From Prevotella sp. (GTDB lineage Bacteria > Bacteroidota > Bacteroidia > Bacteroidales > Bacteroidaceae), in assembly GCA_017475265.1 (NCBI GenBank), contig JAFVFY010000052.1:1-41219 (forward strand): a stretch of 41,219 nt of DNA. The letters are read 5' to 3'. Position 1 is the stretch's first letter, and every line of letters starts with the position of its first letter. Positions 23,401-30,129 of this stretch are shown piece by piece. A program made the position numbers and the translations under genes. The notes beneath the pieces were generated by a model. The model worked only from the letters and a program-made list of their open reading frames with translations, made no database searches and was not told where the DNA came from.

Positions 23401-26135
23401 GAGCGGCTTAATTGCAGACCTGTTGGGGAAAGGGCCATGTCTACGAAGCGGGCATTGGCGTTAATGCTGTTGTCATTCAGTATGCGGCGTATACGTGCAG
23501 CGGCCTCAGGGTCCTTGGCCACCATGTAGAGATAGCCGCCGCCACCGGCACCAGGCAGTTTATAGCCTAGGCAGAGATCATCGATGAGGTCTGTCAGTCG
23601 GCGCACGCCGTCAGGGTTCGTGCCGCTGTCCAGTTGTTGGTTCTGCTGCCATGTCTTGCGAACGAGAAGACCCATCTGCTGAAAGTCCTGACGCTGGATG
23701 GCTTCGTACATGTCTATGGCCTGACGCCCCATCTGACGCAGCAGGAGCAGCTGGTCGTGGTGGTTGAGGAACATGCGGCGAACAATCTCAGCGAGTATCT
23801 GCTTGGCAGTTCGCGTAATGCCTGTATAATATAATAGGTGGCAGGAGCGGTACTCCGGTGCGGTGTAGATGTCGGTGGGTAACCATCGTACCACTGGGTC
23901 TTGTGTGAAACCAGATGGAGTCTGTAGTAGCTTCACACCGCCGAGCAGTCCACCGAACTGGTCTTGCCAACCGCCACCCGTGGTAAGCAGTTGCTCAAGT
24001 ACAAGGGTACGTCGGCCCAGCTCGTTCTTGTCCCAATTGAGTGAGCAAGAATCGCTGATAGCAGCGAGCACGGTGGCTGCAAGGATGCTACTTGTGCCCA
24101 AACCACTTCCAGCGGGGATGGCAGAGAGGAGGGTCAGCTCCAGCCCACAGCCGAAGTCATTCAGTTGAGCTTCCAAGGAGGGGTACTGTTCCTCACAGAA
24201 CTCAGGCAGGAAACCGGCCAAGGCTAAAGCAGCCTTAGGGATGGAGAAGGGCGACCCCACACGGTTGAACTGCCGTAGCTCGTCGAAGGTCGTCACCACC
24301 TCGGCAGCTCCGAGGTCGATGCTACGCAGGATGATGCGCGGCTCGGCCGATGGCTTTACGTATGCTTGTAGCGGTTGCTGTCCGTTCAGCTCTATGGCAA
24401 GGTTTACCACATTGCCACCTTCGAGAAGGCAATAGGGCGGCGTATCTGTCCATCCACCGGCAATGTCGATACGCACCGGACTTCGTGACCATACTATTTG
24501 GTCACGGTGTACGGAGAGACGGGGAAGGGATTTACGATTTACGGATTTACTATTTACGATTTCTGCAGTGAGACCCTCACGCAGCAGTCCGAAGGCTGTC
24601 GTGCTGTCGCCACGGAACATGGCATCATGTATGCGCGTCATCAGCGGCGCGTCAGCGGGAAGGGATGGAGGCAGGGGAATGTCTCGCTCGTGGAAGATGC
24701 GCGAGACATCGTCGAGGTCGAGCTGGTAGAACACACTATGCTCCCAGTTCTTCGCCATCGCAGGAAGGGCGGCACAACGGAACTGCTCACGCTGGGCGAA
24801 GAGGCGGGTGAGGTTGGCCTGGGAGGACAGCTGCTCGGCGGAAAGTTTTTGGGGCTGAAGGGTGAGGGGGAACTGTTCCTTTTGTTGTTCCGCACCATCG
24901 AAGCGGTCATCAATGTGGTAACGGCGGATGGCATAATCGTCTTCGCCAATGGGCACGACATCAAGACACTCGCCTGGAGCGAGGTGCACCTCCCAGTCAT
25001 TGTGGGGCACACCGGTTATGATGTTGTCGCGTGTAAGCGTCCACTTCGGGCCGATATGGCTATTCTCTATCCAGATGTTCGTGTTGTCAGAGGTAAAAGC
25101 TATCTCCGTGATAGCGTTCTGCACGAAGATGGAGGGGTGTGGCTTGCGATCGTGGTGCATAATCTGCCGCTGGTCGGAGACCACGTTTTGCAGGGCGATG
25201 GTCGAAGAAATCATCTCACGTGACGTACCGAAGTGGTAGAACTCCCCATCATTGAGCGGCACGATAGCCACCGTGAGCTCGCGCAGTTCAGAATCGTCAA
25301 TCGTCGGGTTGGTGCCAAGGGCGCAGCCGAACTCGGAATACAAGTCGTAAGGCTTTAATAAATGAGAAATGACAGATGATTTGTCATTTATCATTTCTCC
25401 TTTATCACCTATGCAATGTCTGAAAAGCATCTCCACTGCCTTGTCGCTGAGTAGCCAGACGCCGATGTCGGTAAGGAAATAATGCTGGCGCTGCAACTCC
25501 TGCAGCCGTTCCACGGAAGGTTTCTGTAGCATCTGCTTCAGCACATGGGGGGTGCGACGGTCGGCGAGGAACACGCCGTGATCCTTGGCAATCGAGGCAT
25601 CGAGCCACATGCCGTAGCACACCACGTCGGCATTGGGCACAGGTGGCAGCGACACCTGCCGCTGGTCACCACCCACGCGAATAAGCACATCGCCGCTGAC
25701 CACCATGGTATGCAGACATTCTGGTGCCATCTCCATAATCTGTTCGTAGAGCGGCAGCTGCAAAGAAAGTAAGTCCTGTGACAGTCTTTGTCCTCGTTCC
25801 CAGCGGAACACGGGGACGGGTGTGAGAATCTTCCCTGACGGCGCATAGCTGGGCAGACGTCGGCTCTGACCTCCGGCATGGAGCAGGATGCGCTTCTCGC
25901 TTGCAAGCCAATTATAGAAAGCCTCCTCCTCAGGGGACGAAGGGAGGGTATTTAAGAACGCCTGCCATAGCAGCCACACCGTTCCGCCTCCGCTGCCCAC
26001 ACGGTGACCCTCAGGGTCACAGGTACAGAAATAGTCATCCTGTGAAAGACCTGTTATCTCATGGAATATCGTCTTACCGTCAGAAGTCTTGCGCACCAGA
26101 TTGGGCGGCAATGAAAGGAGTTTCTTCATAGTCAT
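23397..26135 (-). CDS. fkp: Bifunctional L-fucokinase / fucose-1-phosphate guanylyltransferase
   Basis: The 912-residue enzyme salvages free L-fucose to GDP-fucose for surface glycans; B. fragilis Fkp is 949 residues. The N-terminal guanylyltransferase half (about 1-500) has HAGGQSRRLPSYAPSGK (nucleotide-binding signature) and YGMWLDASIAKDHGVF. The C-terminal GHMP kinase (about 540-912) has SPVRIDIAGGWTDTPPY, the phosphate loop PAGSGLGTSS (about 671-680) and KLPGAGGGGYLY. Two in-frame repeats interrupt it: a palindrome at 25364-25399 (residues about 246-257, in MINDKSSVISHL) and a GATTTAC run at 24529-24567 (about 523-536, VNSKSVNRKS), the latter in the linker between domains. It leads the operon and has a perfect promoter (26152-26182). 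Confidence 0.95.
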   Translation of the reverse strand: MTMKKLLSLPPNLVRKTSDGKTIFHEITGLSQDDYFCTCDPEGHRVGSGGGTVWLLWQAFLNTLPSSPEEEAFYNWLASEKRILLHAGGQSRRLPSYAPSGKILTPVPVFRWERGQRLSQDLLSLQLPLYEQIMEMAPECLHTMVVSGDVLIRVGGDQRQVSLPPVPNADVVCYGMWLDASIAKDHGVFLADRRTPHVLKQMLQKPSVERLQELQRQHYFLTDIGVWLLSDKAVEMLFRHCIGDKGEMINDKSSVISHLLKPYDLYSEFGCALGTNPTIDDSELRELTVAIVPLNDGEFYHFGTSREMISSTIALQNVVSDQRQIMHHDRKPHPSIFVQNAITEIAFTSDNTNIWIENSHIGPKWTLTRDNIITGVPHNDWEVHLAPGECLDVVPIGEDDYAIRRYHIDDRFDGAEQQKEQFPLTLQPQKLSAEQLSSQANLTRLFAQREQFRCAALPAMAKNWEHSVFYQLDLDDVSRIFHERDIPLPPSLPADAPLMTRIHDAMFRGDSTTAFGLLREGLTAEIVNSKSVNRKSLPRLSVHRDQIVWSRSPVRIDIAGGWTDTPPYCLLEGGNVVNLAIELNGQQPLQAYVKPSAEPRIILRSIDLGAAEVVTTFDELRQFNRVGSPFSIPKAALALAGFLPEFCEEQYPSLEAQLNDFGCGLELTLLSAIPAGSGLGTSSILAATVLAAISDSCSLNWDKNELGRRTLVLEQLLTTGGGWQDQFGGLLGGVKLLQTPSGFTQDPVVRWLPTDIYTAPEYRSCHLLYYTGITRTAKQILAEIVRRMFLNHHDQLLLLRQMGRQAIDMYEAIQRQDFQQMGLLVRKTWQQNQQLDSGTNPDGVRRLTDLIDDLCLGYKLPGAGGGGYLYMVAKDPEAAARIRRILNDNSINANARFVDMALSPTGLQLSRS
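24529..24567 (-). repeat. GATTTAC heptamer-type repeat inside fkp
   Basis: GATTTAC units, some with an extra G or a T substitution, lie in the linker between the two enzymatic halves, encoding VNSKSVNRKS. Confidence 0.65.
25364..25399 (-). repeat. Palindromic repeat inside fkp
   Basis: AAATGACA-gatgatt-TGTCATTT (8-bp arms) with an alternative outer pairing GAGAAATGA/TCATTTCTC. The sequence is AT-rich compared with its GC-richer surroundings and reads in frame. Confidence 0.7.
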
Positions 26136-26151
26136 TTATGATTTAATGGTG

Positions 26152-26182
26152 CAAAAGTAGTAAAAAAGGCTGACGTGGCAAA
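26152..26182 (-). promoter_or_regulatory. Promoter of fkp
   Basis: Minus strand TTTG (26182-26179), 19 bp, TACTTTTG (26159-26152), continuing GCACCATT. It leaves a leader of roughly 11 nt to the ATG at 26135. Confidence 0.8.
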
Positions 26183-26211
26183 GCAAATTAGGAGAAATTA
26201 GTACAAAATTC

Positions 26212-26242
26212 TTGATGCATCGGATTTATTTTCTTACCTTTG
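26212..26242 (+). promoter_or_regulatory. Promoter of the dockerin-tailed gene
   Basis: TTG (26212-26214), 20 bp, TACCTTTG (26235-26242) continuing GCACCATG. Divergent from the fkp promoter; start codon at 26273. Confidence 0.7.
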
Positions 26243-26272
26243 CACCATGATTGCGAACTTTTATAAATTTAT

Positions 26273-28198
26273 ATGAAAAAACAACTACTTTCACTGGCTT
26301 TTGCCATTTCATGCTGTGCAACCGTAGCACAGGCCGAGAGTTTTTCACACGACGAGTCATCGACGTTGAATTACAAGTTTATCAATCCCTCAGCTGCACG
26401 CACACCTGTTGTTAATGCCGGTGAAGGTCAGGTGTGGTGGGCAAACTACGACCTCGATGCATCTACCATGTACATTACTGGTACCGACATTGCCGAGCGT
26501 TACGACGCCGCAGTGTTCATTCCGAAAGGTCTGCTGTCAAACGGTAATATGACCGTCGACGGTTTCAGTTTCTATCCTTTGACCGACTGCGTGAAGAACG
26601 TGAAAGTGTGGGTGTGTCCTTTCCTCCCTGCAAGCCCCAACGACTGGGTGGAGACCGTCGAGCTGGCCGACACTGCAATAAAGAAAGACAAGTTCAATGA
26701 TGTGGCCTTCACCAACCATCACCTGATTCCCCAGGATGGACTGTATGTTGGCGTGACGTTTGAGGTGACATCGCTGAATGACGCCGATGCAAAGAAGCCT
26801 CTCGCCTTCACTAAATCCGATGCAAACCGTGAGAATTCCTTCTTCTACAAGACGGCAAGCAAGCTGAAATGGACCGACATTGAGGGTAATGCTTACGTGA
26901 AGGTGCTCTTTGGCGGGGACCTCAATAAGAATGCTGTCGACGTGAAACCCTTTCCCACCAGCTATGTGGCAAAGGGCGAGAGCGTGAGTGTGCCTGTGAC
27001 GCTGCGCAACATGGGAACCGCCGACGTGGAGAGCATTTCCTACACCATTACCACCGACGGTATCACGTCGGAAGAGATTACCAAGGCCGTGACCATCAAG
27101 GGATTCCAGACTAAGGAAAGCACTGAGATAGACTTTGCTGGCGACACCGAACCGAAGGCATACAACAAGACGCTCACCATCACGAAGGTGAATGGACAGC
27201 CTAATGAAAGTGCCAATAACAAGGCTGTTGGACAGATTATCACAGTGACGAATACATATCAGGCCACGCCTGTTGTGGAAGTGTTCGTCGGAACGGGCTT
27301 CTCCTCCAGTCCTAGTGCTCTTGCAGGTATGGAAAAGACGCAGGAGAAATATGGCGACCAAGTGGTTTTGGTAGCCGTTCATTGTAAAGACATGAATCAC
27401 GACGACCCAATGGCTATAGATGACTATTTGCCCTTGATTTATAACGCCCAGACAATTCCCACGTCGTTCCTCGACCGCGAATATATTGTCTACCCATCGC
27501 CCTCCTTCCTGCCTTCCACCGTGGCCAGCGCTCTGAAGCGCACTGTGCCGGCGAAGATAAGTCTTCAGGCAGAGTGGAACGACGACGTGGAAACTGCAAC
27601 CGACATCAAGCTCAGCTCTTTCTCTGAGTTCAGTTATAACGATGAAAAAGCCAACTATGGTGTTGCTTACGTCATCTTGGCCGACGGTCTGAAAGGCACT
27701 GGCTCTGAATGGGAACAGAAGAATGGTTATTCGGGCGAAAGCGGTAGCGAAGACATGAAGTTCTGGCGTGAAGCACCTTCATCGGTTGCAGGAATAGAAT
27801 ATGACCACGTGGCCATCGCTGCGAAGGATATTTTCAGCGGGGCAGACATTTGTGAGAAAGAGGGAGTGAAGGTAGGAGAACAAATAGCGAACACCAGCAC
27901 CATCAGCATTGCTGGCAACCAACTGGTGCAGGACAAGAGCAAGCTCTCGGCAGTGGCGTTGCTCATTGACCGCAGCAACAACCAGATAGTCAATGCCACC
28001 AAGGTCACCATCAAGACAGCTAAGGATGCCATTGGCGACGTCAATGGCGATGGCACCATCGATGTGGCCGACATCTCGGCCATCATCAGCGTCATGGCAG
28101 GGACGGCAGAGTACATCAATGCCGACGTCAACGGTGACGGCACCGTCGATGTGGCCGACATCTCCTCCGTCATCTCCATCATGGCCGGAGGAAAGTAG
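26273..28198 (+). CDS. Secreted thioredoxin-fold-like (Omp28-like) protein with C-terminal dockerin repeats
   Basis: The 641-residue protein has a signal peptide (ending ATVAQA, about residue 21), a beta-rich N-terminal domain (about 45-225), an Ig-like linker (about 230-330, VSVPVTLRNMGTADVESISY) and a segment beginning VVEVFVGTGFSSSPSALAGM. The last resembles the Omp28/thioredoxin-like start (EEFTGTWCGWCP...), but both cysteines are gone. The C-terminus has two type-I-dockerin/EF-hand repeats (DVNGDGTIDVADIS and DVNGDGTVDVADIS, about 587-640) with intact calcium ligands. Dockerins bind cohesins or calcium; no cohesin is in the window, and in Bacteroidetes such tails occur outside cellulosomes. 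Function unknown. It ends 9 bp before the next gene. Confidence 0.8.
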   Translation: MKKQLLSLAFAISCCATVAQAESFSHDESSTLNYKFINPSAARTPVVNAGEGQVWWANYDLDASTMYITGTDIAERYDAAVFIPKGLLSNGNMTVDGFSFYPLTDCVKNVKVWVCPFLPASPNDWVETVELADTAIKKDKFNDVAFTNHHLIPQDGLYVGVTFEVTSLNDADAKKPLAFTKSDANRENSFFYKTASKLKWTDIEGNAYVKVLFGGDLNKNAVDVKPFPTSYVAKGESVSVPVTLRNMGTADVESISYTITTDGITSEEITKAVTIKGFQTKESTEIDFAGDTEPKAYNKTLTITKVNGQPNESANNKAVGQIITVTNTYQATPVVEVFVGTGFSSSPSALAGMEKTQEKYGDQVVLVAVHCKDMNHDDPMAIDDYLPLIYNAQTIPTSFLDREYIVYPSPSFLPSTVASALKRTVPAKISLQAEWNDDVETATDIKLSSFSEFSYNDEKANYGVAYVILADGLKGTGSEWEQKNGYSGESGSEDMKFWREAPSSVAGIEYDHVAIAAKDIFSGADICEKEGVKVGEQIANTSTISIAGNQLVQDKSKLSAVALLIDRSNNQIVNATKVTIKTAKDAIGDVNGDGTIDVADISAIISVMAGTAEYINADVNGDGTVDVADISSVISIMAGGK

Positions 28199-28207
28199 AA
28201 TAGTGAA

Positions 28208-28768
28208 ATGAAAAGACTACAATTAAGATTTGAAAGTATGCAACAGGTGAAGGGTGGTGACGGCATGGGCGTCATCATCCTCACCGACATGCAACGTATG
28301 CATGCCATTACCGTGGTTTGCGACGAGCCGATGATGCAGCAGATGTACCAGCGTGCACAGAACCCGAAGCTGTGCCACGCCATGCTGCCCGAAGCACTGC
28401 TCTCGCTGCTCCCTTCGAAATATGAGCTGATGGTATTCGGACTCTTCCAAGGCCAGTACCAAGTGGTGCTCATGAGCGAGAAAGGCGACTCGGCACGTTT
28501 GCGCATGAGCGACGCCGTGCTCCTGATGATGATTTCGGACATACCTCTTTATATAGAGGAGAACCTGATGAAGCGCCAGAGCACGCCCTACGACGAGACG
28601 GCTACGGGTATTGCCATTCCCATCAACACCATGGACGAGCCGCGACTGCAGATGGCGCTCCAACATGCTATCGACGAAGAGAACTATGAGCTAGCCTCAC
28701 AGCTACGCGACGAGATAAAACGGCGCAACACACCATCCATCCCAACGGCAACGACTACTACTCTTTAG
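28208..28768 (+). CDS. Bifunctional nuclease-family protein with UvrB/UvrC motif
   Basis: The 186-residue protein has a BFN/DUF151 domain at about residues 15-135 (IILTDMQRMHAITVVCDEPM, ARLRMSDAVLLMMISDIPLYIEENLM) and a C-terminal UVR motif at about 148-178 (LQMALQHAIDEENYELASQL). Related plant proteins were reported to have DNase/RNase activity; the bacterial role is not firmly known. It starts 9 bp after the dockerin gene. Together with rsmE, DUF3256 and the penicillin-binding protein it forms a co-directional run that I recall as conserved in Bacteroidales. Its stop is followed directly by a heptamer array (28769-28814). Confidence 0.87.
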   Translation: MKRLQLRFESMQQVKGGDGMGVIILTDMQRMHAITVVCDEPMMQQMYQRAQNPKLCHAMLPEALLSLLPSKYELMVFGLFQGQYQVVLMSEKGDSARLRMSDAVLLMMISDIPLYIEENLMKRQSTPYDETATGIAIPINTMDEPRLQMALQHAIDEENYELASQLRDEIKRRNTPSIPTATTTTL

Positions 28769-28814
28769 ATTTGAGAGTTGAGAGTTGAGATTTGAGAGTT
28801 GAGAGTTGAGATTT
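28769..28814 (+). repeat. GAGAGTT/GAGATTT heptamer array between genes
   Basis: Six to seven 7-bp units, starting directly after the TAG of the nuclease gene and ending a few bases before the rsmE ATG. Confidence 0.85.
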
Positions 28815-28821
28815 TAGAATT

Positions 28822-29541
28822 ATGAAGGAAGAGCGTTATTTCTATGTCCCCGATGCTGCTACGCGGCAGACCCTGCCTGACGAGGAGGCCGTGCATGCCG
28901 TTCGTGTGCTCCGTCTGACGGCGGGCGACGAGATGATGCTCATGGACGGTCAGGGCACGTTTTACGAGGCAGAGGTGACAGAGACTACTGCCAAGCGTTG
29001 CTCCTATACTATTCGGGCCACGCTTCCCCAACAGCATCAGTGGCCAGGACGAGTACACCTTGCCGTGGCTCCGACGAAGATGATGGAGCGCATGGAGTGG
29101 CTCATGGAGAAAGCCACGGAGATAGGTATCGACGAGCTGTCTCTCCTCAACTGTCAGTTTTCCGAAAGGCGTGGGGTGAAGCTTCAACGCTTGGAGAAAA
29201 TCGCCGTGGCTGCCATGAAGCAGAGCCGAAAGGCTTGGCTGCCCCTTCTGAACGACATGCAGGACTTCCGCCACTTCGTACAACGCCACATTACAGGTCG
29301 GCGCTACATCGCCCACTGCTATCTGGAGATTCCGCGTGAGAACCTCTTCGACTGCCTTCGCCAGGGAGAGCCCAACGAGGACGCGCTTGTGCTCATTGGC
29401 CCCGAAGGCGACTTTTCTTTCGACGAGGTACAGATGGCCATCGCCGCCGGTTTCGTCTCCGTAGACCTCGGAAAGAGTCGCCTACGTACGGAGACCGCCG
29501 GTCTGGCAGCAGTAATGATGATGCAACTGGCGAAGGGATAA
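28822..29541 (+). CDS. rsmE: 16S rRNA m3U1498 methyltransferase
   Basis: The 239-residue cytoplasmic SPOUT-class enzyme has an N-terminal PUA-like domain (ERYFYVPDA, VRVLRLTAGDEMMLMDG), the linker MERMEWLMEKATEIGIDEL, and knot motifs IGPEGDFSFDEV (about 193-204), VDLGKSRLRTETAGLA (about 213-228). These match RsmE, which methylates N3 of U1498 in 16S rRNA. Length is normal (E. coli 243). The start is 7 bp after the heptamer array, which may have displaced a ribosome-binding site. Confidence 0.93.
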   Translation: MKEERYFYVPDAATRQTLPDEEAVHAVRVLRLTAGDEMMLMDGQGTFYEAEVTETTAKRCSYTIRATLPQQHQWPGRVHLAVAPTKMMERMEWLMEKATEIGIDELSLLNCQFSERRGVKLQRLEKIAVAAMKQSRKAWLPLLNDMQDFRHFVQRHITGRRYIAHCYLEIPRENLFDCLRQGEPNEDALVLIGPEGDFSFDEVQMAIAAGFVSVDLGKSRLRTETAGLAAVMMMQLAKG

Positions 29542-29578
29542 AGGATAAATTATAAATATGATTTCTTTTTGAGTATAC

Positions 29579-30115
29579 ATGGTAATGAATTTCATGACAT
29601 CAATTAGTAAGGCTTTGCGAGAAGGTTGGCAGAACCCATTTCTGAGAATAGTGGTAATCATAACTCTCAACTCTCAACTCTTAACTCTCAACTCTCAGGC
29701 CCAGACGATACGCGAGGCTTTCAAGGCCATGCCCGATTCGCTCATGCCCTATCTCACGGCAAATAACCGCCTGGACCTCATGGACTTCATGGACGCGAAG
29801 ATGAAGGCAACCGTCACTAACTTACTTGAAGGACAGACGGAGATGACCTTTCTCAGCGACGACTCGCTCAGCATCCGCATGAGCGACGCCCTGACCATAG
29901 AGATGAAAACGCAGAAGGTCGATACCATCACGGTGGCGACGCTCAAACGCATCTATAACACCCGTGAAGGAGAACGCCAGGCGGTGCTCACCCGCTACGA
30001 TACCCGCACTTGGAAAGAGCTTACTCCGGCCACCGTCATTGAGTCCACCCTTCCGAAGTTCGACGAGAAAGTGACTCCTAACTCTAAATTCTCAACCCTC
30101 AACTCTCAACTCTAA
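29579..30115 (+). CDS. DUF3256-family secreted protein whose ends consist of repeat DNA
   Basis: The 178-residue protein has core TIREAFKAMPDSLMPYLTANNRLDLMDFMDAK (read in parts), typical of DUF3256, a Bacteroidetes family of unknown function. The N-terminus is odd: a cytosolic-looking MTSISKALREGWQNPFLR, then a hydrophobic FLRIVVIITLNSQLLTLNSQAQ. The second half of that signal-like segment is encoded by an AACTCTC heptamer array (29662-29697, residues about 28-40). The last residues, NSKFSTLNSQL, come from another array (30079-30124). ATG codons at 29579, 29585 and 29594 are all possible starts. It sits between rsmE and the penicillin-binding gene, 14 bp before the latter. Confidence 0.8.
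   Translation: MVMNFMTSISKALREGWQNPFLRIVVIITLNSQLLTLNSQAQTIREAFKAMPDSLMPYLTANNRLDLMDFMDAKMKATVTNLLEGQTEMTFLSDDSLSIRMSDALTIEMKTQKVDTITVATLKRIYNTREGERQAVLTRYDTRTWKELTPATVIESTLPKFDEKVTPNSKFSTLNSQL
29662..29697 (+). repeat. AACTCTC heptamer array in the signal-peptide region
   Basis: About five 7-bp units, read in frame as TLNSQLLTLNSQ, forming part of the hydrophobic and cleavage region of the DUF3256 protein. Confidence 0.85.
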
Positions 30116-30124
30116 ACCCTCAAT
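30079..30124 (+). repeat. AACTCTC heptamer array spanning the DUF3256 stop codon
   Basis: Imperfect units (AACTCTA, AATTCTC, AACCCTC, AACTCTC) encode the last residues and stop of the DUF3256 protein and run up to the next start codon. Confidence 0.8.
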
Positions 30125-30129
30125 TCACC

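Noticed and set aside
28765-29316. 183-codon minus-strand ORF opposite rsmE
   Set aside because: It is antisense to rsmE and extended by the heptamer array, which is open in all frames on that strand.
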